Origin: Pseudorasbora parva
Lineage: Eukaryota > Chordata > Actinopteri > Cypriniformes > Gobionidae
Direction: 5' to 3'
Assembly (NCBI RefSeq): GCF_024679245.1
Contig: NC_090183.1
Location: forward strand, 24,375,355 to 24,439,354
DNA: 64,000 bases
Under the pieces are notes generated by a model, which was not told the origin of the DNA, ran no database searches, and saw only the letters and a program-made list of their open reading frames with translations. Every line of letters begins with the position of its first letter. Positions within the stretch are counted from its first letter, which is position 1. Of the stretch, positions 46,162 to 60,930 are shown piece by piece. The position numbers were made by a program, and so were the translations under genes.

Positions 46162-47695
46162 GTGAGTTCCTGTTTACACCCTCGCAGCTGGACAATGTCC
46201 AGGCGCGTGTGTATGTGTGGAAGACATATATGAACTCATTTGTTGTTCTCTCAAGGCCAATATCCAAGGCAGATAATATAATCTATTCCTCTGAGATGTG
46301 TGAAGTGTTGAAATCAGTATCACAATGAGCATTATGTTTTCAGACATGTCTAGTACTCATACACATTTTTAAAATTAGTTTACTGTACTGGAACTCACTG
46401 TAATAAATGATGCTAGACCTTTACTCACATCTAGCTTCACTGTTCATATTGCAGCACTTGGTGTCAAGTTGAGTGTAATGTAGGCCTGTCTCGAGTCCGT
46501 AAATCAGCTACTTAAGAGTTCCTACTCTACTTGGCTACTATAAAATAGTTTTTGGCTGAGTATTCACTCGCACATTAAGCATGATAAATACATTTAATAT
46601 CGTATAACAGAGTTATGTAAGATATTAGAGAATGTATTTGTAATGTGTTGCCACAGTGTTTCTGCTTTGTACGCAGTCATGCTGATCTTATTAGCTGCAG
46701 CGGCCTCTAGTGGTCATACAGCATTATTTTCTTCCCAGCTCATATTCACATTCACAAATGTCAGTCGGAAAACAGTTTCTCGCCATGTTTCGTGATTTTG
46801 GCAGTGCAGCCGCTTGTCTGTTTTGAGAGAGAGAGAGTGTGTGTTCACCATGCCAGAGTCTGCATTCCAGTCATTTGCCGTATGCTCCCTGAATATGTGC
46901 ACATTTGCAGCTGGTTGTACAGGATGTTACTTGGCTGTCGTGCATTTTACGATGCCAGTGGAAAGAGACAGGGGGGCAAATTACTGAAATATAAACTGCC
47001 ATTCTTCTGCACAATGAGACAACCACTCTAGGTTGAATCTAGGTTTCAGATTTGTCTAGCCTATAGCAAGTTAAATAGCCGATATTGTGCTTGTCTACTT
47101 CTTGGGAACGTTATCAAAAAGCTGAAGATCATAGTTGCTGATGATATACAGACCTTACTTGTATAATTTTAAAGTGAGCAACAACGGCGAGGATACAACC
47201 TTACCAGTCACACTTGTGATCTATAAACTAAACCGCACTAAATAAGAAGAATTGGCCAGTTGTTCAAAACGTTTAATCTGGATCCGAATTATATGGATTT
47301 GGAAATACCAAACTTTGTTATCCAGGATCAGGTAATCCATCTAACTTTTGCCAGTTTTTAAAAGCAAAATTGGGCTGGATCGCACTTTTTCAGATAATCA
47401 AATCTGGTTTACGAGTACTCTACGCGTTCTCTCACAAAGATCTTTTGACTGGTGGTCTTTTATGATTGTGGCAATGTAGTTTACAAACAGTGATAAAACA
47501 CTCAATTTAATATAATATTTGTGTTGTTTGGGGATTATGGCACCAAAATCTGGTAAAAGTTTATTTTAGGGTCCAATTCAACTAGTTTCTTATTAGCATG
47601 CATATTATATTTGCTGTTTGTTAGTAAGTATTAAGCACATATGAATACCTTGTTTTGTATGATCATATTCTGCATCACTTAATCCTACCCAATAC
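46162..47695. other. no feature recognised
   Basis: Noncoding; short frames are without resemblance. Confidence 0.45.
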
Positions 47696-47699
47696 TTAA

Positions 47700-48228
47700 A
47701 GAGTTAGTTCACCCAAAAATGAAATTTATGTCATTAATAACTCACCCTAATGTTGTTCCACACCCGTAAGACCTCGTTGATCTTCGGAACACAGTTTAAG
47801 ATATTTTATATCTAGTCAGAGAGAGTAGGCCTATGCAAGTGTATGCACACTATACTGTCCATGTCCAGAAAGGGAATAAAAACATCATCAAAGTAGTCCA
47901 TTTGTGACATCAGTTAGTTTAATTAGAATCTCTTGAAGCATCAAAAATACATTTTGGTCAACAATCACAAAAAATATGACTTTATTCAGCATTGTCTTCT
48001 TTTCCTATTTTATTTTCAATCCTCAAATAAAGATTCAAAAGGTTATGAATCAGCGTATTGATTCATGATTCGGATCGCGTGTCAAACTGATGAAATCACG
48101 TGACATTGGTGATCCGAATCGTGAATCAATCAGCTGATTCATAACTGTTTGAATCTTTATTTGAGGACTTAAGCGATTCATTTGGAGCCATTAATGACAT
48201 AAATTTCATTTTTGGGTGAAATAACCCT
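47700..48228. mobile_element. TTAA foldback MITE (AGAGTTAGTTCACCC family)
   Basis: Left AGAGTTAGTTCACCCAAAAA and right TTTTTGGGTGAAATAACCCT, TTAA at 47696-47699 and 48229-48232. The right half holds an inner inverted repeat (GATTCGGATC / GATCCGAATC) with GAATCA-rich arms. Confidence 0.75.
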
Positions 48229-48232
48229 TTAA

Positions 48233-51200
48233 ACTTAACAACTACATTACTGAGTCAGTACTTAGTAGTTTATTGAGGTAAAAGTCATAGCTAATAATTA
48301 GTTAATAGTGAGAATTTGAGCCTAATCTAAAGTGACCCAAAATCTCTCTCTTTTTTTTTTTTACTTTACTGTAGACTCCCAATAGGCTTAATAGGTAGCT
48401 TAATATCTACGTCTAACTTTATTACTTTAACAATTAAACTAATCAAGGGCAAAATAAAATAAAAATATATGCATGTGTGTGTGTGTGTATATTATATCAC
48501 ATGATGCAAATGTTTTTTGACCTTAAGCTTTATTACATTTATGTCTTTGAAATACAACCTTCTACTGGAATCCCAATCTTTTAAAAAAGTTTGGAACAAC
48601 ACAAACTGATGATTCGATCCAGATCAAAACCAAGATTGGATTTTGTAATTTTCTTTTTTCTTTTAAACAACCCATTTTCAAGATTTGATCCAATCTGACC
48701 CCAGATTACCGCTTATTTACTTGCAATTTATGTATTCATCATTGTCATTATACTGATATTCATATTTTTTTTAAAAAAGTGCTGTAGGGTAGACTGGGGC
48801 AAGTTATCAGAAAAATTATATTTCAGTAGAAACTAAGGTTTTAATGCCAAATAAACATTTCTCTAGTGATTGTATAGGTTTCAAAAATATATTTCAAATT
48901 GCCTTGCATGCATTACGGTATTGTTTTGTGAAACTAAACTAAACTTCTAAGAGCCTATCATCATATTTTTGTTGTTGGGTAAAAAAGTGAATTAAATCAA
49001 ACCAAGACAGGGATTTATTTATTTATGGTTTATGTTTCCTGTCAAATCTATATGAAAACCCTGAAATAGACTATTCATTGGTGTTTTTTTTTTTTGACAA
49101 CCTACCCCATATATGACAGCATATAATATAGATCATAAAAGGTCAGTGTGCTTGAATTGTGTAATTTTAATAATGGTGAAAATGTTTAATGGGGGTGGCA
49201 ACTAGCCTCTTTCTCCCACTGATATAACATTTGTTTTCTATTTCACACTTTGCCAATTAAACTGAAAAGCTAAAATTGGATGATATTGTATGTAGAGAGC
49301 TGGGTTAGAAAAATAGTAAAACATAAACAAAAGAGGGCAAAATAAAAAGAGTGCCTTGATACATCATCATGGATTCCTAAGGCAGAGTTGATTCAACTTT
49401 GATTCCCCAGTGTAGTTATCTAGATCTCAGAGCAAATAATACACATCTGCACAGACATATGATACACTTGCTCTAATTATGTTTTTCTTTGGAAAAAAAA
49501 GAAAAGTTTTTTTTCCAAAAATGCTGCCTCTAATTGTCAAATAATGGAGATGAACAGACAGTGCAAATCTCTGACTTTCTGCTTAAAACGGAACGATCTA
49601 CCAAAGGACTCAATTTATTTGACGGGACCCCATAACAAACATTCCAGCCAGAGGTCTTTTTTCCCCTCTGTACAGTGCTCCTGTAGCCTTGGCACAAACC
49701 CACCACTATCTTTTATTCTTTTGTAATAATACATTAAGTGGAAAACAGTGGGTCATTGACAATTCTCTTTCTAGAATGATCTGTAGAGGCGCAATACGGC
49801 TTATTGCAGTAATGAGCAACAATGGACATACCAAAATAATTTTTTCAGTCTTTTGAAGAGAAAAAGAATCGGTGATATGTAAAGCTCTTGTCTTTTTCTT
49901 CTTCCTCAGATATTCAGAGGAATGAAAACAAATATTACAGAAACATCCATTGCTGCCCTTATCTCCAGTGTGCAGAACTAATCAGTCTTCGCTTATTGCC
50001 CAAGGTCTCTCCATTTCTAATGAACATTGCTCGACCCCCCAACAAAGGCAACATCAAAGTTGAAGCCTTGCGATCAAAACAGCTCCGGCTTTGCAATCTA
50101 CTTCAAATCCCGCATTTTTAAAACTTGTTTACAGAAAGATCAACTACAAAACTCCATGGGAAGACATCACTACCTCTCTGACATGAATAATTGAACTGGC
50201 GTGATAACCATAAACTCTCTGTTTTGCCATAATTGCTTTGCTAAAAACATTCACAAAGCACAGCACAAAGAATCGCAACTAAAGCTCTGCAAAGTTTACA
50301 CACGTGCGATACTCAGTTAAAAGAGGTAGAGAAAGCCTCTGGCAGGGAAAGTTTTGAAACTCAGAGAACACTTTCAAACTAGGAAGAGAGACAATATAGA
50401 GTTGGAAAGTGAATGATTTTGAATGAAAACAAAAAGAAACAAACCTAAACCAAGAAAAATCCTGTCAACATTACCCACAACAACAAACTTCAAGAAGTTA
50501 AGTGGAGATTAATTCAAGACATTTACATGTAGTGACACTGAAAACAACAACTCACAGATTGACTACAAGGAGAAGCACGAGAAAGCAAATATCATTATTC
50601 TTTTTGGCTATTTGTGAGGGAACATCGTGTTTCTATTATAATAAAATGAAATGGTTATAAATAATAAATGCTGCAATTTAAATGATACCGTTTGATACAC
50701 AGCACACAACACAAGAGAAATTGCCTGTCCTTCTTTAACAGTATTCCTTAAAAACATGAAAGCTATTGCAAAATGTTACATCTACTGAATTGTTGCATGA
50801 ACACACTGGGAAGACTGATGCCCTATTAGGCTATACATGTATAATTTATCAGAATTCTTTTGAAGAATTCCAATTCATGTTGTCCAAGGACTTGCATGTC
50901 CATCCGCACAATGAGACTTTCTGCCACCTTGTGGCTTTGTCATCTTCTGCAAAGAGGAAGAAATGTTTTTGCAGTTCACATTGCATCTACTTATATGTTT
51001 CCATAATTTACACACACACACACACACACGCACGCACGCACACACGTACGCACACATATATTCAAAGTGATCAGGTCTTCAAAAGACATTATTAAACTGT
51101 GCCCCCACAAACATTGAACTTCTCCTATATCTCCCTTAAGGACAGGTGAACGCGAGACGAGTGACCTTGAATTGATGGGCGAAGGGAGTGAAAAATAGTC

Positions 51201-51910
51201 TTTCATTAATATGTTTAGGTCTCAGAGCTGCCAGTTAAAGAGGACGGATGAAACACGGTGTGCTCTCTGCGCTGCCCTGCTTTAAAGACAAACCACCTCT
51301 GGTGAAATGATGAACTCTCTAATCCTTTGTATTCATTCTTCTGCCCCCAGATTTAAACGGGTACACTGTCTCCTTTCTGCCTGTTAACAGGCAGCAGTAT
51401 AATAATGTAGTTTCCTGTGATGTTTCGACACCATTGCTCCAGGCTCAAGCTTAGTCGGCAGCGTACGGGATCAAGAAAAAATGTGAGCCAGTGAAAATGG
51501 ATAAAAATGGCCCATTGTACCCCAAGGTAGAGAATGATAACTACTAACGTGAGGCACAAACAGCATAATAAATTATTAGAGATTCTCTGCTCTTGTTCCA
51601 GCAGACCAAAATCAAACCTTTCAGCGTATGCTTGGCAGGCCATTAAAAGAATTACTTCATACTCTGAAAACAGAGGCCTAATGTTAATTTTGATATTTCA
51701 TCAGAAATGTACAGTGCACACTCCAGATTAATTAACTTTGCTGTGTTTAATGTTCTCTGCAAGTAAATAAGGTGCTCCAGCATTGGACCCAGATTTTTTT
51801 AACTGTGTTGATTGTGTGTTGGTTCGAGGTTTACAGTCAGTTAATTTGATTTTGTTGTCTCATTACATGTCTCTCTGAACCCACGGCTCAGAAGTCAAAC
51901 ACATTTGATG
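48233..51910. other. long unassigned noncoding stretch
   Basis: No transposon ends or exons were recognised over 3.6 kb, unusual for this repeat-dense window. It includes a CA-type microsatellite at 51010-51054. A polypyrimidine tract plus AG at about 49893-49909 has no matching exon. Confidence 0.4.
51010..51054. repeat. (CA)n-rich microsatellite
   Basis: CA repeats interrupted by CG steps (CACGCACGCACG). Confidence 0.9.
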
Positions 51911-52131
51911 CTAGTGCCTTGCGAAAGTATTCGGCCCCCTTGAACTTTGCGACCTTTCGCCACATTTCAGGCTTCAAATATAAAGATATAAAACTGTATA
52001 TTTTTGTGAAGAATCAACAACAAGTGGGACACAATCATGAAGTGGAATGAAATTTATTGGATATTTCAAACTTTTTTAACAAATCAAAAACTGAAAAAAT
52101 TGGGCGTGCAAAATTATTTCGCCCCCTTAAG

Positions 52132-53054
52132 TTAATACTTTGCAGCGCCACCTTTTGCTGCGATTACAGCTGTAAGTCGTGTGGGGTATGTATCTATCAG
52201 TTTTGCACATCGAGAGACTGCAATGTTGGCCCATTCCTCCTTGCAGAACAGCTCGAGCTCAGTGAGGTTGGCTGGAGAGCGTTTGTGAACAGCAGTTTTC
52301 AGTTCTTTCCACAGATTCTCGATTGGATTCAGGTCTGGACTTTGACTTGGCCATTCTAACACCTAGATATGTTTATTTTTGAACCATTCCATTGTAGATT
52401 TTGCTTTATGTTTTGGATCATTGTCTTGTTGGAAGACAAATCTCCGTCCCAGTCTCAGGTCTTTTGCAGACTCCATCAGGTTTTCTTCCAGAATGGTCCT
52501 GTATTTGGCTCCATCCAACTTTCCATCAATTTTAACTATCTTCCCTGTCCCTGCTGAAGAAAAGCAGGCCCAAACCATGATGCTGCCACCACCATGTTTG
52601 ACTGTGGGGATGGTGCGTTCAGGGTTATGATCTGTGTTGCTTTTACGCAACTTGCAAACTTTAAACAACACTTTTTATGGATATCTTTAAGAAATGGCTT
52701 TCTTCTTGCCACTCTTCCATAAAGGGCAGATTTGTGCAGTATACGACTGATTGTTGTCCTATGGACAGAGTCTCCCACCTCAGCTGTAGATCTCTGCAGT
52801 TCATCCAGAGTGATCATGGGCCTCTTGGCTGTATCTCTGATCAGTCCTCTCCTTGTATGAGCTGAAAGTTTAGACGGACGGCCAGGTCTTGGTAGATTTG
52901 CAGTGGTCTGATACTCCTTCCATTTCAATATTATCGCTTGCACAGTGCTCCTTGGGATGTTTAAAGCTTGGAAAATCTTTTTGAATCCAAATCCGGCTTT
53001 AAACTTCTCCACAACAGTATCTCGGACCTGCCTGGTGTGTTCCTTGTTCTTCAT
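52132..53054 (-). pseudogene. Tc1-like transposase lacking the first catalytic Asp
   Basis: ATG at 53054 opens MKNKEHTRQVRDTVVEKF, then a paired-type HTH (SFKKIFQALNIPRSTV-like region), the GRPSKLS linker, a second HTH (HRTTISRILHKS) and KPFLKDIHKK. Near 52645 about 100 nt are missing and the frame shifts; the lost part normally includes W-S-D-E with the first catalytic Asp. It continues as TVKHGGGSIMVWACFS, FVFQQDNDPKHKAKST (second Asp) and, after a TAG at about 52363, [18 protein letters not shown] (catalytic Glu). The family length is about 340 residues. The copy is inactive but its ends could still be mobilised in trans. Confidence 0.85.
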
Positions 53055-53348
53055 GATGCTTTCTGCGCCTTAAACAGACCTCTGAGTCTATCACAGTGCA
53101 GGTGCATTTATACGGAGACTTGATTACACACAGGTGGATTCTATTTATCATCATTAGTCATTTAGGTCAACAGTGGATCATTCAGATCCTCACTGAACTT
53201 CTGGAGAGAGTTTGCGGCAATGAAAGTAAAGGGGCCGAATTTGTTTTTGATTTGTTAAAAAAGTTTTAAATATCCAATAAATTTCATTCCACTTTATGAT
53301 TGTGTCCTACTTTTTGTTGATTCTTCACAAAAAATTACAGTTTTATAT

Positions 53349-53416
53349 CAATCAATCAAACTTTTATTCAGGACACACACGGTCCAAAAACATATAAAAC
53401 CAATACAATAATACCA

Positions 53417-53484
<68 letters not shown>
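53349..53484. repeat. retroelement-tail-like insertion with (CA)n inside the Tc1 arm
   Basis: Replaces about 25 bp of the right arm. It begins AATCAATCAAACTTTTATTC, which in reverse resembles the AATAAAAGTTTGATTGATT tail of fish LINE/SINE 3' ends, and ends in (AC)n at 53419-53482. Confidence 0.5.
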
Positions 53485-53485
<1 letters not shown>

Positions 53486-53815
53486 TGAAAAATGTGGAAA
53501 AAGGTCGCAAAGTTCAAGGGGGCCGAATACTTTCGCAAGGCACTGTATAAGTTATCATGTGCTCATAAATCTACAGGACTGAGATAAGAGAATGAAAGCG
53601 AGCAAACAGAATTGTGTAATAATATATAAATTCACCAATAAAGTCCCTTTTTAGGGCCTACTGTATTTAAAAAAGAATTATGTAAAATCCAAATAAGTAA
53701 ATATCTTTATTGCAAAGGGTTTAAATAATGTTTTACATGCGTGTTTAATAAACCACACTGTAAACAAAAAAAATGATCCGATTGAAAATTTTCTAGTGAC
53801 TTAATGACATAATTT

Positions 53816-54918
53816 TTCAGTTGGCCGAATTGAAATTCTGTGAATTGATGCAATTTAATTCGCAGACATTTAATTCGGCCAACTGAAGTATGTAGATGTG
53901 ATCATTCACTTGAAAATGTTCAATTGAAGACCTGCATTTTTTACAGTGCATAAACAATTATTTCACATGCACAGTCCTTAAAGGAACTCTGGTGAGAAAT
54001 GAACCTATGGGTAATTAACAGATGGTTACTGAGTTGATCGTTCTCTGAGATGCGTTTTCATGAAAATCAAATGTAAAGAGTTGTATTTCTAAAAACAGAT
54101 TCGCTTATAGCGCTTGTCTATGGGGCAAAGGTTAAGTGAAATTAAATCACTAGTTAATACCACTAACAAGGCTCAAAATAGCCTCACACTAACACAGTAG
54201 CAGAATGAGGGTCCCTACATGCAAACCGAAACATTGAGAACTTTGTTAGTGTACAAACAGTTTAATAAGAATATACTTTATAAACACAGTACATTACGCG
54301 TTCACAGACAGGCGCCATCTTGAAAAACAGTCTTGACGAGTCGATCCACGAACGCTGTGCTAAGTGAGCTGGTCAATAGGAATTAAAGGACAACTCCGGT
54401 GAGAAATGAACCTAGGGGTAATTAACAGGCACTCTGTTTACAACGTATCTTCTTATTAAACTGTTTGTACTCTTACAAAGTTCTCAATGCTTCGGTTTGC
54501 ATGTAGGGACCCTCATTGTGCTACCGTGTTAGTGTGAGGCTATTTTGAGCCTTGTTAGTGGTATTAACTAGCGATTTAATTTAACCACCCTGTGTCTACC
54601 CTTTGCCCCATAGACAAGCATTATAAGCTAATCTGTTTTTAAAGATAAAACTCTTTACATTCAATTTTCAAGAAAACGCATCCCAGCAAACGATCTACTC
54701 GGTAACCATCTGTTAATTACCCCTAGGTTCATTTCTCACCGGAGTTGTCCTTTAAGTTTGTGAAAAGCTAATCTGTTTTTAGAGATAAAACTCTTTGATT
54801 TTCATGAAAACACATCCCAGAGAACGATCTACTTGGGGAAAAAATGCAGGTCTCCAATTGAACATTTTCGAGTGACTGATCACATCTACATTTTTTAGTT
54901 GGCCGAATTGAAAGATAC
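53816..54918. mobile_element. outer inverted repeat enclosing TTAA foldbacks
   Basis: 53888-53942 (ATGTAGATGTGATCATTCAC ... AAGACCTGCATTTTTT) is inverted at 54836-54890. A 16-bp palindrome TTCAGTTGGCCGAATT lies at 53816-53831/53872-53887, and its right-hand partner appears at about 54896-54912. The enclosed DNA is mainly the foldback element 53982-54751. Confidence 0.6.
53982..54751. mobile_element. TTAA foldback element (AGGACAACTCCGGTGA family), copy 2
   Basis: TTAA at 53978-53981 and 54752-54755. A third terminus (TTAAAGGACAACTCCGGTGA) sits inside at about 54384, so one partial copy has inserted into or recombined with another. A further piece of arm (GATTTTCATGAAAACACATC) continues at 54756-54835. 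Confidence 0.7.
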
Positions 54919-57339
<2,421 letters not shown>

Positions 57340-57850
57340 AACGTCTTCCCTTGCCGGGTTTATGTTTAACCGTGTTGAGAGATGAGTGCGCGAGGAGTAC
57401 AGTGAGTCCTTGCATGGGCACGAGAGCTTATAGACGGGCATCAGGTATGTCAACACCGTGCCAGTCACGAATCGTGCAAGCTAATATTTCACCCCTTCGC
57501 TGTCACACTATTGCTCTGAATAGTATTGCATTCGGGGGAAAGTTGGACGCTATTCTGCCATCTGATGTGTCTCGTTTCCCCCCTGCAAAACACTTTATAC
57601 GCACTTTTACAAGGTGGGTGTCAGAATCGATCCAAAGCGGTGTCAGTCACTGCAGAGACGAGCCGTTTTTCCGTGTCAGCGGGGAGTTTGTGTCGCGGCC
57701 TCTAGTCGCGGGGTTGACACTTGAAGAGCGCAGACGTGTTTAGACGCTCTTCTTGAAGGCGCTCGGCGCGACCTTGATTGGAGGGAATCTGTACGCTACG
57801 CGTTTGCGCACCGCGACAAACAAACACGCCGGCAGCCTATTGCTTTCTCT
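57340..57850 (+). promoter_or_regulatory. CpG-rich patch, possible promoter or first-exon region
   Basis: CpG dinucleotides are dense here (for example 57640-57840) while almost absent in neighbouring DNA, and no transposon ends bound it. Good plus-strand donors follow GGGCATCAG (GTATGT at about 57444) and TTTTACAAG (GTGGGT at about 57613). A 130-codon frame exists but starts at TTG and has no recognisable domain. Consistent with a CpG-island promoter; the gene and direction are not established. Confidence 0.3.
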
Positions 57851-58106
57851 TGTAAACCACAGTCGATCATTTTGAATGGTACTTAAAAATAGGGCCTATA
57901 AAAAAGATATTGCATGCCCCGTGAACTTTTAATAGGTGTAAATGCACATTTTATAGTCTTTTTCAATGAAATAACTGTACAGATATGTCGCCTACCCTGG
58001 TCGTTGAAATAATTTTGATAAATCCTGCTTCCATTAGTTATAGACTAGATGCACAAACTGTTTTGCTGCATGACAACTTTTTTGTTGAAGTAAAATCCAG
58101 CTTTCA
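57851..58106. other. no feature recognised
   Basis: Short noncoding spacer between the CpG-rich patch and the next MITE. Confidence 0.5.
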
Positions 58107-58723
58107 AGTCACCATGAAATCAAAATGGTTTTATTTATTATAAATAAATTATTATAAATTATTATTATTTTAAAATTAGTGTGTGCCACATGTAATCTTC
58201 AAAATGATAACTTCTCCTCCCACTTTCAACAATAGGCTTGTTTGACCACATGCAGCAATGTGCAGACCGATTGGCGGCTGACTTGAAGCAGTGAATGCCA
58301 GGTCGAAATTTTGTCAGACGTGAGCGGCGACACCACGTGACTGTGATGTATGTTAATAAAGTTCCGCAAGACCTATTTGAGAGCAGCTGGCTGGTGCATT
58401 CTGCGCAGTTTCTTTAGAGTGACTTCACTGAAGTGGTACTTACTGCAGAGTCAAAAGACATTTAGTTACCTCCTCTCTGGAGCTCCAATGGGGTGGAGAG
58501 TTGTGGGTAGGGTTAGGGCGTAATTTGATATTCTAGCTCCACCCATTAGGGACAAATTACATTCGCCCCTCCTCTCTAGGACAACCTATCAATAGCAAAC
58601 AACAACAACGATCAATCAATTCAGACAAAATCAATGTTTTTTTCTTGTTTGAGAAGCTGTTTTACTTGAATATGTCACAAAGAGGAAGAAAAAGACTGCC
58701 ACAACTTCTGTTTCATGCTGACT
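58107..58723. mobile_element. TTAA-type MITE (AGTCACCATGAAAT family)
   Basis: Left AGTCACCATGAAATCAAAAT; right GTTTCATGCTGACT followed by TTAA at 58724-58727. The left target copy reads TTCA (one mutation). Noncoding. Confidence 0.55.
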
Positions 58724-58727
58724 TTAA

Positions 58728-59183
58728 CCTTTTTTTTCTACCCTCTTTGCCAACCATGTCAAGATTCAGTGTTTTCATTTGCTCTACAGTCCAATGTTAG
58801 ACTTGCAAGCATGCGACTTGTCAGCCGTAATTGAGAGACTTTCTACCTACACATAAAAGTTCACCTTTGATTATGTTTTTAATGAAAACTATAAATAACT
58901 GAAAAAATTAACTAAAATCATTACAAAGAGTGATATTGGACTGCATATTAGCACTGCCATGAGATTTAGGAAAGCATGAGGTTTATATTGTTATTTAAAA
59001 AAAATTAAAGTAAAAAGTAATTAATATCAAGTAATTTATGCTTTAGACAAAAAAGTGCTAGTTAGTCTGTATATTTCTTCTCCATCAATAAAAACAGTGC
59101 CAAATAAATAAATTAAAGAAACAAGTTAATTTAAGTCAATTTCAATTCCTGTGCTGTTATACAGTATGTGTATACATATACTT
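58728..59183. other. no feature recognised
   Basis: AT-rich noncoding sequence. Confidence 0.5.
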
Positions 59184-60005
59184 TATATTGGCAAACCTTT
59201 TGGGATGCCTGCCTTTACATGCACATGAACTTGAATGACATCTCATTCTTAATCTGTAGGGTTTAATATGGAGTTGCCCCACACTTTGCAGCTGTAACAG
59301 CTTCAACTCTTCTGGGAATACTTTCCACAAGGTTTAGGAGTGGACATTCTTTAAATTGTTTTAGAAGTGCATTTGTGAGGTCAGGCACTGATGTTGGACG
59401 AGAAGGCCTGGCTCACAGTCTATGCTCTAATTCATCCCAAATATGTTCTTTTGGGTTGAGGTCAGGACTTTGTGGAGGACAGTCAAGTTTCTCCACACCA
59501 AACTCGCTCATTCATGTTTTTATGGAACTTGCTTTGTGCACTGGTGAGCAGCCATGTTGGAACAGCAAAGGTCATCCCCAAAATGTTCCCACAAAGTTGA
59601 GAGGATGAAATTGTCTAAAATGTCTTGGTATGCTGAAGTATTAAGAGTTCCTTTCACTGGAACTAAGGGAGCAAGCCCCACACCATAATCCCCCCTCCAC
59701 CAATCTTTACACTTGGCACAATTCAGTCAGACAAGTACCGCTCTCCTAGCAACCGCCAAATCCAGACTTGTCTATCAGATTTCCAGACAGAGAACCCCAT
59801 TTCATGAAGTTTCCTACGCACTGATTTTGAGCTAATCCGAAGGCCACACTAAGTTTGGAGTTCTGTAGATTTTCTCTGCACACTCTGCATATGCTGACCC
59901 GGCTCTGTGATTTTACGTGGCCTACAAGTTTGTGACTAAGTTGATTTTGTTCCCAATAGCTTCCACTTTCTTTTGATACCACTAACTGTTGACCGTAGAA
60001 CTTGA
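59184..60005 (-). pseudogene. Tc1-like relic, family A (second copy)
   Basis: Begins TATATTGGCAAACCTTTTGG, the degenerate terminus of the same family as 11380-12245, and is collinear with it ('tcaggcactgatgttggacg', 'ttgggttgaggtcaggact'). The minus-strand transposase is shredded by frameshifts and a deletion removing the segment around the first catalytic Asp. The N-terminal end stops abruptly at about 60005, where a different family begins. Confidence 0.75.
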
Positions 60006-60482
60006 CCACATCCCACAGATGCCGTTTGGATTGATATCTGGGGAATTTGGAGGCCAAGTCAACACCTCAATTTGATGTTGTGCTCCTCAAACCATTCCTG
60101 AGCCATTTTTGCTTTGAGGCAGGGTGCACTATCATGCTGAAAGAGCCCACAGCCACCAGGGAATACCATTTCCATGAAAGGGTGTACATGGTCTGTAACA
60201 ATGGTGGTACATGTCAAAGTAACATCCACATGGATGGCAAGATTCCCAAGGTTTCCCAGCAGAACATTGCCCAAAGCAACACACTTCCTCAGCAGGCTTG
60301 TCTTCTTCCCATAGTGCATCCTAGTGTCATGTGTTCCCCAGGTAAGCCATGTACATGCACCCGGCCATCCACATGATGTAAATGAAAACGTGATTTATCA
60401 GACCAGGCCACTTTCGGATGCTTACGTGCCCACTGTTGGCACTTGTGGCTGTGGACAGGGGTCAGCATGGGCACCCTGACTG
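60006..60482 (-). pseudogene. Tc1-like fragment, family C (transposase middle)
   Basis: The minus strand encodes HPKVAWSDKSRFHLHHVDGR (first Asp in WSDKS), GEHMTLGCTMGRRQA, then TDHVHPFMEMVFPGG, LFQHDSAPCLKAK (second Asp) and EWFEEHN. The segment carrying the Glu (NPIE) is not present; instead the sequence joins family A at about 60005. A short frame (60057-59746) crosses that junction. Confidence 0.7.
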
Positions 60483-60930
60483 TACAATACATGTTGTACA
60501 TTTTCCACAGCCCAGTATGGTTTGGCATTTGGCATGTTTGGCATCGGCACAAGTGACCAAAGGTTTGACTATAGCAGCCTTACTATGAATATTGACCCGG
60601 GAGTGCCCGTTGAACAGTTTTGGTGTAAATGGTAGAGTTGAGGTGCACATTTAATTCTGCCGTGATTTGGGGATCTGTGGTTTTATGTTTTTTGGATACA
60701 ATCCTTGTGTGTTAGTTCCCGGACATTCCTTTCAGACAGCTTCCTGTTGCGTCGACAGTTTATACTGTTGGATTTGGTTCATTCTTTGTTATGGTATGTC
60801 GATATTACCCTGGATTTTGTGTCTGTCAATACACCAAAAAGACTGGCTGTCCTTGTCACAGATGAGCCAGTGAAACATGCACCAACAATTTGAACTCTGA
60901 TATGTCTCCCATTATGTTGATCCTATTGAG
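60483..60930 (-). pseudogene. Tc1-like fragment, family D (N-terminal region)
   Basis: The minus strand reads KKHKTTDPQITAELNVHLN, then STIYTKTVQRALPG and AAIVKPLV, the second-HTH region of another Tc1 family, with stops and frameshifts upstream. It joins family C at about 60482. Confidence 0.6.

Larger units (their letters stand above)
51911..53547 (-). mobile_element. Tc1-like transposon with IR/DR ends and deleted core
   Basis: Left GTGCCTTGCGAAAGTATTCG and right CGAATACTTTCGCAAGGCAC are exact inverted repeats flanked by TA. Second inner repeats (CAATAAATTTCATTCCACTT and complement) give the long IR/DR arrangement of Sleeping-Beauty-type fish elements. The transposase is broken, and the right arm carries a foreign insertion with CA repeat at 53349-53484. 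Confidence 0.9.

Noticed and set aside
49888..50121. 77-codon plus frame after a good polypyrimidine acceptor
   Set aside because: No donor, no domain, and the frame begins before the acceptor; not enough to call an exon.
57351..57743. 130-codon plus frame in the CpG-rich patch
   Set aside because: Starts at TTG, has no recognisable domain, and crosses two strong splice donors.
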